Shown: piece after piece, positions 8,063 to 16,314 of the stretch
Layout of the letters: every line of letters starts with the position of its first letter
Numbering within the stretch: position 1 is the first letter of the stretch
Source of the DNA: Streptomyces chartreusis NRRL 3882
GTDB lineage: Bacteria; Actinomycetota; Actinomycetes; Streptomycetales; Streptomycetaceae
Length of the DNA stretch: 64,000 bases
Direction of reading: 5' to 3'
Assembly (NCBI RefSeq): GCF_900236475.1
Contig: NZ_LT963352.1
Span: forward strand, 806,001-870,000
Position numbers and translations under genes: made by a program
The notes under the pieces: generated by a model
What the model was told of the DNA's origin: nothing
Databases searched by the model: none
The model's input: only the letters and a program-made list of their open reading frames with translations

Positions 8063-9112
8063 TCAGCTCGACTCGCGGTGCAGCACCGTGGCGCCCAGCA
8101 CCTTGTGCGTCTCGGGCTCGGTGCCGGGCTTGCGCACGGCGCGGTCGACCAGTTCGGCGAGTTCACGGCCGGAGGGCAGTTCCAGGCGGACCGTGCTGAG
8201 CCGCGGGCGCAGCAGCCGGCCGAGCATCAGATCGTCGGCGCCGATCACGGCCGTCTCCTCGGGGATGCGGACGCCCTCGTCCTCCAGGGCCCGCATGAGC
8301 AGCATCGCGTACTCGTCGTTGTAGGTGAACACGGCGTCGAGGCCCAGGCTCCGCCAGCGGGCGGCGAGGTGCGCGGCGGCCTCCTCGTCGTACGGCAGGG
8401 GCAGTTCGGCCACGGTGGCGTCGGTGCCCCGCAGGGACTGGCGCACACCGTCGAGCCGGGGCGCGGAGAACGCCTCGAGGCCCGGTTCCTGCGGGACGAC
8501 GACGCCGATGCGGCGCCTGCCCCGGTCGTAGAGGTGGGAGCCCGCGCTGTGGCCGACCACGTCGTGGTCCATGAGCAGTGCGTGCGCGCCCTCGATGGTC
8601 TCGGGGCCGAGGGTGACCACGGCCCGCGCCCCCGATCGCTTGAGCACCGCCACCCCGCGCGGGCCGAGCCCGGACCCTGGCACGAGCACGGCCACGGGCC
8701 GCAACTCGGCCCAGGCGCGGGCGGCTTCGTCGCCGTGCGGGCCGCCGGTGCCGTACTGCACGACCGTGTAGTCCAGGCTGCCGAGCGCGCCCTGGAGGTC
8801 GGTGAGGAACCGGTGGTAGAGCGGGCCGACGGGGAAGGTCGGCGCGGGGATCAGGACCATACGGCTGTGCCCGGCGCGCAGGCTGCGGGCCGCCGCGTGC
8901 GGGACGTACCCGAGTTCCTTCGCGGCCTCGTGGACCCGGCGGCGAGTGGGCTCGCTGATCCGTACGGCGCTGGTGTTGTTGAGGACGTAGGAGACGGTCG
9001 CGCGCGAGACGCCGGCCAGGCGGGCCACATCGGCGCTCGTGGGCACGGAGCGCGACGGCGCGGGGGACGGGGGCGCGGGCGTTCTGGGTATCTGCACCAT
9101 GACGTACGGCAT
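8063..9112 (-). CDS. LacI-family transcriptional regulator
   Basis: About 349 residues: an N-terminal helix-turn-helix with the hallmark VARLAGVSRATVSYVLNN, the hinge region (RRVHEAAKELGYVPHAAARSL), and a periplasmic-binding-protein-like sensor domain. LacI members repress sugar or small-molecule pathways and release DNA on ligand binding. Starts are possible at 9112 (MPYVMVQ), 9100 (MVQIPRT) or a GTG at 9175; none has a clear ribosome site, and all leave the DNA-binding domain intact. The nearest candidate target is the downstream aldehyde dehydrogenase gene. Confidence 0.88.
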   Translation of the reverse strand: MPYVMVQIPRTPAPPSPAPSRSVPTSADVARLAGVSRATVSYVLNNTSAVRISEPTRRRVHEAAKELGYVPHAAARSLRAGHSRMVLIPAPTFPVGPLYHRFLTDLQGALGSLDYTVVQYGTGGPHGDEAARAWAELRPVAVLVPGSGLGPRGVAVLKRSGARAVVTLGPETIEGAHALLMDHDVVGHSAGSHLYDRGRRRIGVVVPQEPGLEAFSAPRLDGVRQSLRGTDATVAELPLPYDEEAAAHLAARWRSLGLDAVFTYNDEYAMLLMRALEDEGVRIPEETAVIGADDLMLGRLLRPRLSTVRLELPSGRELAELVDRAVRKPGTEPETHKVLGATVLHRESS

Positions 9113-9193
9113 CTTGGCAGAAGCCCCAATGCGCCTGTCGGGCGGGGGAGTTGTGAGGAAGCCGTGAGCGGTCACGGAGCCCCGGACGCGGGC

Positions 9194-9880
9194 TCAGCCG
9201 CCCGTGGCCGTGCCCGTCACCCGGTCGACGAGGTCGACCCAGGCGTCCTCCAGGCGCTCCAGGGATATCCCGCACTGTCGGGTCAAGTGGTGGATCAGGG
9301 CGGGGTCGAGCTGGCCCATCAGGGTGTGGGAGAGCAGCTCGCAGTCCGCTTCCGGGACGGCCTGCCGCAGCAGCATGACCACGTGGTGGCGCAGCACCCG
9401 GCGGGGCGGGGAGGTGAAGCGCCGGCTGGCGCCCGGCTCGGCCGCCAGCTGCAGCTCCAGTTCGTCGGTCGAGCGGCGCAGCATCGCGCGGCCGAAGGCG
9501 CGCAGCCGCTCCACGGGCGGCGCTCCGGGTCCGAGCGGCGGCGGCCCGGCCAGGAACGCGGCCTGGAACTTCTTCTCGGAGTGGTCGAGCAGCGCCGTCA
9601 GCAGACCGGTGCGGTCGCCGAACCGGCGGAAGACCGTGCCCTTGCCCACGCAGGCCTCGGCGGCCACCGCCTCCATCGTGACGGCGTCCGCGCCGCGCTC
9701 CGCCACCAGCCGCGCGGCGGCCTCCAGCAGCCGGGCCCGGTTGCGCGCGGCGTCGGCCCGCAGGCACGGCTCGCCGGGCTCCAGGACGGTGCCCAGCTGG
9801 AGCAGCTCCGGATGGCCGACGGACTCCGGATGGCCGACGGACTCCTGGGGCGTCGGGAAGGGCGGCGGGACGGTGGACAT
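9194..9880 (-). CDS. TetR-family transcriptional regulator
   Basis: 228 residues. After about 35 divergent N-terminal residues comes the TetR DNA-binding domain, recognisable as ARLLEAAARLVAERG and MEAVAAEACVGKGTVFRRFG; the C-terminal ligand domain is unremarkable. The N-terminal tail contains an exact tandem duplication of an 18-base unit (9810-9827 and 9828-9845) that encodes ESVGHP twice. The ATG at 9880 keeps the two palindromes at 9912-9923 and 9947-9960 outside the gene. It is divergent from the FMN reductase gene and most simply represses both itself and that gene. Confidence 0.92.
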   Translation of the reverse strand: MSTVPPPFPTPQESVGHPESVGHPELLQLGTVLEPGEPCLRADAARNRARLLEAAARLVAERGADAVTMEAVAAEACVGKGTVFRRFGDRTGLLTALLDHSEKKFQAAFLAGPPPLGPGAPPVERLRAFGRAMLRRSTDELELQLAAEPGASRRFTSPPRRVLRHHVVMLLRQAVPEADCELLSHTLMGQLDPALIHHLTRQCGISLERLEDAWVDLVDRVTGTATGG

Positions 9881-9907
9881 GAAGCCAGCGTAAAGCATCG
9901 GGAACAC

Positions 9908-9960
9908 AACTGGACCGCGGTCCGGTTAGGATGCTAGAACATTAAACGGACCCCGGTCCG
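9908..9960. promoter_or_regulatory. Paired operator-like palindromes in the TetR/reductase divergent promoter
   Basis: GGACCGCGGTCC at 9912-9923 is a perfect palindrome, and CGGACCCCGGTCCG at 9947-9960 is the same motif with an imperfect centre. Their centres are 36 bp apart. Between them lies a plausible -10 (TAGAAC, 9935-9940) with a -35-like TGGACC at 9911-9916 reading toward the reductase, so a bound TetR dimer would cover the promoter. Confidence 0.75.
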
Positions 9961-10010
9961 GATCGTAACGGCAGTGTTTCGGAGCCGTCCTTCACTACGT
10001 GGGAGTCACC

Positions 10011-10574
10011 ATGTCTGTTCGTATCCTCGCCCTCGTCGGCAGCCTTCGCGCCGGTTCGCACAACCGCCAGCTCGCCGAGGCCGCCGTCAAGCTCGCCCCC
10101 GAGGGTGCGGAGGTGGAGCTGTTCGAGGGGCTGGCCGAGATCCCCTTCTACAACGAGGACATCGACGTCGAGGGCACCGTTCCGGCCGCCGCCGCGAAGC
10201 TGCGCGAGGCCGCGAACGCCGCCGACGGCCTGATCCTGTTCACGCCCGAGTACAACGGCACCATCCCGGCCGTCCTGAAGAACGCCATCGACTGGCTGTC
10301 CCGCCCCTACGGCGCCGGTGCCCTCAGCGGCAAGCCGGTCGCCGTGGTCGGCACCGCGTTCGGCCAGTACGGCGGCGTCTGGGCGCACGACGAGACCCGC
10401 AAGTCCGTGGGCGTGGCCGGCGGCAAGGTGCTGGAGGACGTCAAGCTGTCCATCCCCGGCTCGGTGACCCGCTTCGCGGAGACGCACCCGGCCGACGACG
10501 CCGAGGTCGCCGCGCAGCTGACCGAGGTCATCGCCCGTCTGCACGGCCACGCCGCGGAGCCGGCCGCTGCCTGA
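10011..10574 (+). CDS. NAD(P)H-dependent FMN reductase / NAD(P)H quinone-type oxidoreductase
   Basis: 187 residues of the flavodoxin-fold NADPH_dep_red family. The phosphate-binding loop is GSLRAGSHNRQLA (residues about 10-22) and the flavin-contact motif is PEYNGTIPAVLKNAIDW (about 83-99). Such cytosolic enzymes reduce FMN, quinones or xenobiotics such as azo and nitro compounds. The ATG at 10011 follows GGGAG at a good spacing. It is regulated, by inference, by the divergent TetR through the two palindromes upstream; this arrangement is typical of quinone- or xenobiotic-responsive pairs. Confidence 0.9.
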   Translation: MSVRILALVGSLRAGSHNRQLAEAAVKLAPEGAEVELFEGLAEIPFYNEDIDVEGTVPAAAAKLREAANAADGLILFTPEYNGTIPAVLKNAIDWLSRPYGAGALSGKPVAVVGTAFGQYGGVWAHDETRKSVGVAGGKVLEDVKLSIPGSVTRFAETHPADDAEVAAQLTEVIARLHGHAAEPAAA

Positions 10575-10596
10575 CCCGCTCGCGTGCGGTGCCACA

Positions 10597-10630
10597 GAGG
10601 GGCCGAGGCCGTCGCCGGCCGCGGCCCCTC
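10597..10630. terminator. Terminator between FMN reductase and xdhC
   Basis: GAGGGGCC (10597-10604) pairs with GGCCCCTC (10623-10630), and an inner GGCC/GGCC pair (10607-10610 with 10617-10620) extends the structure. It sits between convergent stops at 10574 and 10657. Confidence 0.65.
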
Positions 10631-10656
10631 CGGCATGTCGTCGGCGAGGTCGCCGC

Positions 10657-11793
10657 TCAGACCGGTTGCGGCAACGGCCCGGCCGCCCGCTCGTCCCGGT
10701 GGATCGGGGTGTCCGCACCGGTGAGCGGTCGGCCCGTGCCGCCGTGTCTCGCGGCGACGATCTCGGCCGCGATCGACAAGGCGGTCTCCTCGGGCGTGCG
10801 GGCGCCCAGGTCGAGGCCGATGGGTGACCTGAGCCGGGCCAGCTCGCGCTCGCTCACGCCCGCTTCCCGAAGCCGCCGGTTGCGGTCCTCATGGGTACGG
10901 CGGGAGCCCATGGCGCCGACGTAGGCGACGGGCAGCCGCAGGGCTTCGGTCAGCAGGGGGACGTCGAACTTGGCGTCGTGGGTGAGCACGCACAGTACGG
11001 TCCGGGCATCCGTGTCCGTGCCCGCCAGGTAGCGGTGGGGCCAGTCGACGACGATCTCGTCGGCGTCGGGGAAGCGGACCCGGGTGGCGAAGACGGGGCG
11101 GGCGTCGCAGACGGTGACGTGGTAGCCGAGGAACTTGCCCGCGCGTACGAGGGCGGCGGCGAAGTCGATCGCGCCGAAGACGATCATGCGCGGCGGCGGG
11201 ACGGCCGACTCGACGAGCAGGGTGACACCGCCCGGGCAGTGCGAGCCGTCCTCCGAGACCTCGACCGTGCCGGTGCGGCCGGCGTCCAGCAGGGCGCGGG
11301 CCTGGGCGATCGCCGTGCGGTCCAGGTCGGGGTGGCCGCCGAGGCCGCCTTCGTGGGTGCGGTCGGGGCGGACGAGCACCGCCCGGCCGAGGAGGTCGGC
11401 CGGGCCGTGCACCACTCGGGCCAGAGCGACCGGCTCGCCGTCGGCGGCGGCCGACAGCGCGGTGGCCTCGGCCGTCCGGCCGGAGTCGTACGGGGTGACC
11501 ATGATGTCGATCGTTCCGCCGCAGGTCAGTCCGACCGCGAAGGCGTCCTCGTCGCTGTAGCCGAACCGCTCGATGCGGGTCTGCCTGTCCTGGAGGGCTT
11601 GGAGGCACAGGTCGTACACGGCTCCCTCGACGCACCCTCCGGAGACCGAGCCGATGGCCGTGCCGTCGGCGGAGACGGCCAGGGCGGCGCCGGGAGGGCG
11701 CGGGGCGCTGCCGCCGACCGCCACGACGGTGGCGACGGCGAAGTCCCGGCCCTCCTCGGCCCATGCGTGCAGGTGCCCGGCGAGGTCAAGCAT
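10657..11793 (-). CDS. xdhC: XdhC/CoxI-family molybdenum enzyme maturation factor
   Basis: 378 residues. The N-terminal XdhC_CoxI domain contains VAVGGSAPRPPGA, GSVSGGCVEGAVYD and LTCGGTIDIMV; the C-terminal Rossmann domain has MIVFGAIDFAAALV and ends with a typical APIGLDLGARTPEETALSIA-like helix (RSPIGLDLGARTPEET). XdhC proteins bind and sulfurate the molybdenum cofactor and insert it into hydroxylases. It is the last gene of the four-gene operon: its ATG overlaps the 3' end of the Mo-subunit gene by 8 bases, which makes its client the adjacent enzyme. Confidence 0.93.
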   Translation of the reverse strand: MLDLAGHLHAWAEEGRDFAVATVVAVGGSAPRPPGAALAVSADGTAIGSVSGGCVEGAVYDLCLQALQDRQTRIERFGYSDEDAFAVGLTCGGTIDIMVTPYDSGRTAEATALSAAADGEPVALARVVHGPADLLGRAVLVRPDRTHEGGLGGHPDLDRTAIAQARALLDAGRTGTVEVSEDGSHCPGGVTLLVESAVPPPRMIVFGAIDFAAALVRAGKFLGYHVTVCDARPVFATRVRFPDADEIVVDWPHRYLAGTDTDARTVLCVLTHDAKFDVPLLTEALRLPVAYVGAMGSRRTHEDRNRRLREAGVSERELARLRSPIGLDLGARTPEETALSIAAEIVAARHGGTGRPLTGADTPIHRDERAAGPLPQPV

Positions 11794-13900
11794 CGCCGTC
11801 GGCCATCAGGACACGGTCGGGGCGGATGGGCAGGTGCCGGTGGCGGACGCCGGTCGCGTGCCACACGGCGTTGGCGACCGCCGCCGCGGCACCCACGATG
11901 CCGATCTCGCCGATGCCCTTGATGCCGACCGGGTCGTCCGGGTCGGGATCGTCGACCCAGTCGGCCTCGACGTGCGGGATGTCGGCGTGCGCGGCGACGT
12001 GGTAGCCCGCGAGGTCGGCGCCGTAGACGCCGCCCGTGGCCCGGTCCCGGACGGCTTCCTCGTGCAGGGCCATCGAGATGCCCCAGATCATGCCGCCGAC
12101 GAGCTGGTTGCGGGCGGTGAGCGGGTTGACGATCCGGCCGGCCGCGAAGATGCCCAGCATGCGGCGCACCCGGACCTCACCGGTGGCCGGGTCGACGGCG
12201 ACCTCGGCGAACTGCGCCCCGAAGGAGTGTCGTTCCTTCTGGGCCAGGGCGCCGATGGCCTCGGCCGTGTTCGACCGTACGGTGATGCCCTCCGGCGGAA
12301 TGTCGGCGCCCGGCGCGAGGCTCTGCCGCAGCTCCTCGGCGGCGGCCGTGACGGCCCATGCCCAGGAGCGGGTGCCCGTCGAGCCGCCCGCGATCATCGC
12401 CGGACCGAGGTCGCTGTCCCCGATGCGCACGCGGACGCGATCCGTCGGCACTCCCAGCGCGTCGGCGGCGACCAGCGTGAGCGCGGTGCGGGCGCCGGTG
12501 CCGATGTCCGCGGCGTTGATCCCGACCGTGAAGGTGCCGTCCGCCTCCGCGGTGACGGCCGCCGTGGAGGGCATGGCTCCGGCGGGGAAGGAGGCGGCGG
12601 CGGTGCCGGTGCCGAGCAGCCAGCGGCCGTCGCGGCGCACTCCGGGCCGCGGGTCCCGGTCGGCCCAGCCGAACCTGCGGGCGCCTTCCCGGAAGCAGGC
12701 GATCAGGTTGCGGCTGCTGAACGGCAGCCCGGACACCGGGCCCACCGCGGGCTCGTTGCGCAGGCGCAGCTCGATCGGGTCGATGCCGCAGCGCTCGGCG
12801 AGTTCGTCGAGCGCCGACTCCAGCGCGAAGGAGCCGGGGGCCTCCCCGGGGGCGCGCATCCAGGTCGGGGTCGGCACGTCGAGCCGCACGATCCGGCTGG
12901 CCGTGTGATGCGCGTCCGCGTCGTACATCGCCCGGCTCGCGGCGGCGCTCGGCTCCACGAACTCGTGCACGGACGAGGTCATGTTCAGGGACTGGTGCTC
13001 CAGGGCACGCAGCCGCCCGTCCGCGTCGGCGCCGAGCCTGACCCGCTGGGCCGTGGGGCTGCGGTAGCCGGCGAGTGAGAACATCTGCCGGCGGGTCATG
13101 ACGACCCTGACCGGGCGCTGCAGGACGGTCGCGGCCAACACGGCGGCCACCTGGTGCGCACGGACGCCCTTGCTGCCGAAGCCGCCTCCGACGTGCTCGG
13201 AGCGCACCCGTACGGAAGCGGGGTCGAGGGAGAACAGGTTCGCGAGCTCGCCGGCGACCCAGCTGGTGCCCTGGTTGGAGTCGACGACCTCCAGCCGGCC
13301 GCCCTCCCACAGGGCCGTGGCGGCGTGCGGCTCCATCGGGTTGTGGTGCTCCTCCGGAGTGGTGTACTGCGCGTCCACCACGACGGCGGAGGAGGCGAGT
13401 CGGGCCTCCAGGTCGCCCTTCTCCATGACGCCCGGCGCATGGCCGTCGACCGGATACGCCTCGGCCTGCCGCTCGGCGGAGAACGCGACGTCGTGCGGCT
13501 CCTGGTCGTACGTCACGACGAGGGCCTCGGCGGCCTCCCTGGCCTGCTCGGACGTCTCGGCGACGACCAGCGCCACCGGCCAGCCCATGTGGACGACCCG
13601 GTCGTTCTGGAAGAGGGCGACGCTCGGGTCCGGCGGCACGCCCAGCAGGCCGACGTAGTCGTTGTCGACGCGTGGGGCGTTGTGGTGGTGGAGCACGGTG
13701 AGCACGCCGGGCATCCGCAGTACCGCCTCGGTGTCCAGGGCGCGGATGCGGCCACGGGCGACGGTGGACAGGACCAGCCAGCCGTGGGCGAGTTCGGCGA
13801 AGGGGATCTCGGCGGCGTAGCGGGCGGCTCCGGTGACCTTGTCGCGGCCTTCGACGCGGGTGTGCGCCGTGCCGACGGAGCCCTTGGTCGCGGTGGTCAT
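11786..13900 (-). CDS. Molybdenum hydroxylase, Mo-binding large subunit (PaoC/YagR-like)
   Basis: 704 residues of the xanthine dehydrogenase/aldehyde oxidoreductase superfamily. The Mo-pterin loop is HVGGGFGSKGVRAHQ (about residues 240-254) and the catalytic glutamate lies in the C-terminal GIKGIGEIGIVGAAA. The length matches the shorter YagR/PaoC type rather than the fused eukaryotic enzymes. The reaction would be hydroxylation of an aldehyde or N-heterocycle with water as oxygen donor; the substrate is not decidable here. ATGA overlaps couple it to the FAD subunit gene upstream and the reading continues into xdhC. Confidence 0.93.
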   Translation of the reverse strand: MTTATKGSVGTAHTRVEGRDKVTGAARYAAEIPFAELAHGWLVLSTVARGRIRALDTEAVLRMPGVLTVLHHHNAPRVDNDYVGLLGVPPDPSVALFQNDRVVHMGWPVALVVAETSEQAREAAEALVVTYDQEPHDVAFSAERQAEAYPVDGHAPGVMEKGDLEARLASSAVVVDAQYTTPEEHHNPMEPHAATALWEGGRLEVVDSNQGTSWVAGELANLFSLDPASVRVRSEHVGGGFGSKGVRAHQVAAVLAATVLQRPVRVVMTRRQMFSLAGYRSPTAQRVRLGADADGRLRALEHQSLNMTSSVHEFVEPSAAASRAMYDADAHHTASRIVRLDVPTPTWMRAPGEAPGSFALESALDELAERCGIDPIELRLRNEPAVGPVSGLPFSSRNLIACFREGARRFGWADRDPRPGVRRDGRWLLGTGTAAASFPAGAMPSTAAVTAEADGTFTVGINAADIGTGARTALTLVAADALGVPTDRVRVRIGDSDLGPAMIAGGSTGTRSWAWAVTAAAEELRQSLAPGADIPPEGITVRSNTAEAIGALAQKERHSFGAQFAEVAVDPATGEVRVRRMLGIFAAGRIVNPLTARNQLVGGMIWGISMALHEEAVRDRATGGVYGADLAGYHVAAHADIPHVEADWVDDPDPDDPVGIKGIGEIGIVGAAAAVANAVWHATGVRHRHLPIRPDRVLMADGDA

Positions 13901-14889
13901 CGGGCGGCCTCCTCGGCGAGTTCGCCGAGCACGGCCACGACGAGGTTGCGCATCAGGGTCACCTTGTATCCGTTGTGGGGCAGCGGTTCGGCGTGGGCCA
14001 GTTCGGTGTCCGCGGCGGCCGCGAAGTTCTCCGCGTCGGCCGGGGCCCCGATCAGGGCGCGTTCGGCCGTGCGGGCCCGCCAGGGGCGGGACGCGACCGC
14101 CCCGAAGGCCAGGCGGACGTCCTGTACGAGGCCGTCCCGGACGTCGAGGGCGGCGGCGATGGAGCCGATGGCGAAGGCGTACGAGGCGCGCTCACGCACC
14201 TTGCGGTAGCGGGAGTGGGCGGCGACCGGGGTGGGCGGCAGCGTGACGGCGGTGATCAGCGCACCCGGCGGCAGGGCCGTCTCCAGGTGCGGGGTCTCGC
14301 CCACGGGCAGGTAGAAGTCGGCGAGCGGCAACTCCCCCGGCCCGTCCGCCGTTTCGTAGGACACGACGGCGTCGAAGGCGGCGAGCGCCACGCCCATGTC
14401 GGAGGGGTGCGTGGCCACGCAGTGGCCGGAGGCTCCGAGGATGGCGTGGTTGTGGTGCTCGCCGGTGAGGGCGGGGCAGCCGCTGCCGGGGTCGCGTTTG
14501 TTGCAGGCCGAGGTGACGTCGGCGAAGTAGCCGCAGCGCGTGCGCTGGAGCAGGTTGCCGCCGACGGTGGCCATGTTGCGCAGCTGCCCGGAGGCGCCGG
14601 CCAGCACCGCCTGCGCCAAGGCCGGGTAGTGCGACCGGACTTCGGGGTGCGCGGCGAGGTCACTGTTGGTGACGGTCGCACCGATGCGCAGGCCGCCGTC
14701 ACCGGTCGGCTCGATGCGGTTCAGGGGCAGTTCGCGGACGTCGACGAGCCGGGCGGGCCGCTCGACGCCGGTCTTCATCAGGTCGACGAGGTTGGTGCCG
14801 CCGCCCAGGAAACGGGCTTCCCCGTCGCCGTCGAGCAGCGCCACGGCGCCGGAGACGTCGTAGGCGCGCTGGTAGCCGAACTCCCTCAT
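13897..14889 (-). CDS. Molybdenum hydroxylase, FAD subunit (PaoB/YagS-like)
   Basis: 330 residues. FAD is held by FLGGGTNLVDLMKTG (about 27-41) and by the motif ASGQLRNMATVGGNLLQ. Between residues 119 and 157 there are four cysteines (119, 129, 138, 157) in the segment that begins RTRCGYF and includes CNKRDPGSGC. The same insertion holds an extra 4Fe-4S cluster in E. coli PaoB, so this enzyme is placed with the PaoABC aldehyde oxidoreductases rather than with ordinary xanthine dehydrogenases. The start ATG overlaps the stop of the 2Fe-2S gene (ATGA). Confidence 0.92.
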   Translation of the reverse strand: MREFGYQRAYDVSGAVALLDGDGEARFLGGGTNLVDLMKTGVERPARLVDVRELPLNRIEPTGDGGLRIGATVTNSDLAAHPEVRSHYPALAQAVLAGASGQLRNMATVGGNLLQRTRCGYFADVTSACNKRDPGSGCPALTGEHHNHAILGASGHCVATHPSDMGVALAAFDAVVSYETADGPGELPLADFYLPVGETPHLETALPPGALITAVTLPPTPVAAHSRYRKVRERASYAFAIGSIAAALDVRDGLVQDVRLAFGAVASRPWRARTAERALIGAPADAENFAAAADTELAHAEPLPHNGYKVTLMRNLVVAVLGELAEEAAR

Positions 14890-15428
14890 GCCGCCGCTCC
14901 CTTGGCCTCGGCGGCCCGGGCCACGGCCTGGACGATCGACACGTACGCGCCGCAGCGGCACAGGTTGCCGCTCATCCGCTCCCGGATCTCCTCCGGCGTC
15001 AGGGGTGGCGGTCCCGCCTCGGGCCGTATGTCGTCGGTGGCGGCGCTGGGCCAGCCCGCCGCGTGTTCCTCGATCAGGGCGATGGCCGAGCAGATCTGCC
15101 CCGGCGTGCAGTAACCGCACTGGAAACCGTCGAGGTCGAGGAAGGCCTGCTGCACCGGGTGCAGTTGATCACCGTCGGCCACGCCCTCGATGGTGGTGAT
15201 CTCACGCCCCTCGGCCGCCACCGCGAGCTGGAGGCAGGACACGGCCCGGCGGCCGTCGACCAGGACCGTACAGGCGCCGCACTGCCCCTGGTCACAGCCC
15301 TTCTTCGTGCCGGTCAGGTCCAGGCGCTCGCGCAGGGCGTCCAGGAGGGTGGTGCGGTGGTCGACGGTCAGCGTGTACTTCTCGCCGTTGACGGACAGGG
15401 TGAGGTCGCTGGACGTCGATGGGGGCAT
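14886..15428 (-). CDS. Molybdenum hydroxylase, 2Fe-2S subunit (PaoA/YagT-like)
   Basis: 180 residues with the two cluster domains of the family: a plant-ferredoxin type (GCDQGQCGACTV ... SCL) and the four-helix type (CGYCTPGQICS ... SGNLCRCGAYVSI). It passes electrons from the Mo site to FAD. ATG 15428 was chosen because AGAAGG precedes it by about 6 bases. Unlike E. coli PaoA, no twin-arginine signal precedes the ferredoxin domain, so the complex should be cytoplasmic. First gene of the operon; the promoter region contains the large inverted repeat at 15577-15626. Confidence 0.94.
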   Translation of the reverse strand: MPPSTSSDLTLSVNGEKYTLTVDHRTTLLDALRERLDLTGTKKGCDQGQCGACTVLVDGRRAVSCLQLAVAAEGREITTIEGVADGDQLHPVQQAFLDLDGFQCGYCTPGQICSAIALIEEHAAGWPSAATDDIRPEAGPPPLTPEEIRERMSGNLCRCGAYVSIVQAVARAAEAKGAAA

Positions 15429-15576
15429 GGAAGCCTTCTTTCTCACGTCGCACGGTCAGGCGGCAGGGGTCGTGGGTGGCGGGGCTGGTTCGCAACGGTG
15501 CAGGATGCGGGGCGGGTCTGCTGCGGCGCGGCCGTCGCGGGCTGTCCGCGCGGACGTCCCGCCGATACGATGGAGC

Positions 15577-15626
15577 AAGCGGACAGTTGTCCGTTACCCG
15601 GAAACGTAACGGACAACTGTCCGCTT
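15577..15626. promoter_or_regulatory. 21-bp perfect inverted repeat, predicted TetR operator
   Basis: Arms 15577-15597 and 15606-15626 are perfect reverse complements separated by 8 bases. Each arm also contains its own near-palindrome built on GGACAGTTGTCC, so the site could bind two dimers. A further perfect palindrome GTCCGCGCGGAC lies at 15544-15555. The repeat sits in the 239-bp gap between the divergent molybdenum hydroxylase operon and the TetR gene, ending 41 bases before the TetR start. Confidence 0.8.
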
Positions 15627-15667
15627 AACAAGGGCCGGGTTTCGGCCAAGGACCGCGAGGAGGGCGA

Positions 15668-16246
15668 GTGCCGCAGAAGAAGGACGCTCCTCTGCGCTCG
15701 GACGCGCAACGCAACCGCGAGCGCATCCTGGAGGTCGCGCTGGTCGAACTGACGCGTGCGGCGGACGCCCCACTGAGCGCGATCGCCAAGAAGGCGGGGG
15801 TCGGGCAGGGGACCTTCTACCGACACTTCCCGAGCCGTGAGGCGCTCGTCATGGAGATCTACCGGCACGAGATGCAGCAGGTCGCCGACACGGCGGCGCC
15901 GCTGCTGGAGAGCCGGGAGCCGGACCGGGCGCTGCGCGAGTGGCTGGACCGCTGCGCGCAGTTCGCCATGACGAAGGCCGGTCTGGCCGACGCCCTCCGG
16001 CAGGCCACCGGCGCGCCGGGAAAGCCGGCGAAGCCGGCCCCCACGCCGCTGACCGAGGCGGCCGAACTCCTCCTGCGCGCCAATGAGAAGGCCGGCACCA
16101 TCCGCCCCGGAGTCACCGCGGACGACCTCTTCCTCGCCGTCGGCGGTCTCTGGACGATCGCCCCCCACACGGACTGGCAACCACGCGCCAACCGCCTGCT
16201 GGACCTCGTCATGGACGCGCTGCGAGTGGGGGCGCCCGGTGCCTGA
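15668..16246 (+). CDS. TetR-family transcriptional regulator
   Basis: 192 residues. The TetR helix-turn-helix is seen as DAQRNRERILEVAL, SAIAKKAGVGQGTFYRHF and PSREALVMEIY; the C-terminal domain ends in the common segment LFLAVGGLWTIAPHTDW ... LDLVMDAL. GTG 15668 is used, with GAGGAGGG just upstream. It is divergent from the molybdenum hydroxylase operon, and the inverted repeat between them is the obvious operator, implying repression of the operon and itself until an aldehyde or aromatic ligand binds (inference). Confidence 0.92.
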   Translation: MPQKKDAPLRSDAQRNRERILEVALVELTRAADAPLSAIAKKAGVGQGTFYRHFPSREALVMEIYRHEMQQVADTAAPLLESREPDRALREWLDRCAQFAMTKAGLADALRQATGAPGKPAKPAPTPLTEAAELLLRANEKAGTIRPGVTADDLFLAVGGLWTIAPHTDWQPRANRLLDLVMDALRVGAPGA

Positions 16247-16258
16247 CCATTGCCGTCC

Positions 16259-16301
16259 GCGGGTGCGTGGGGGCTGTTCGCGCGGTTCCCCGCGCCCCTG
16301 A
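16259..16301. repeat. Streptomyces intergenic repeat (GTTCCCCGCGCCCCTGA type)
   Basis: The interval between the TetR and LysR stops holds the sequence block ending GGTTCCCCGCGCCCCTGA, which is a very common intergenic word in Streptomyces genomes. It can fold through GGGG/CCCC pairs and may serve as a bidirectional terminator for these convergent genes. The identification rests on memory of the word, not on a search. Confidence 0.5.
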
Positions 16302-16314
16302 GCCGCCCAGCGTT

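Noticed and set aside
10011..10574. FMN reductase as the dedicated halogenase partner
   Set aside because: It is 46 kb away and has its own TetR switch; only a possible supply of reduced flavin is mentioned.
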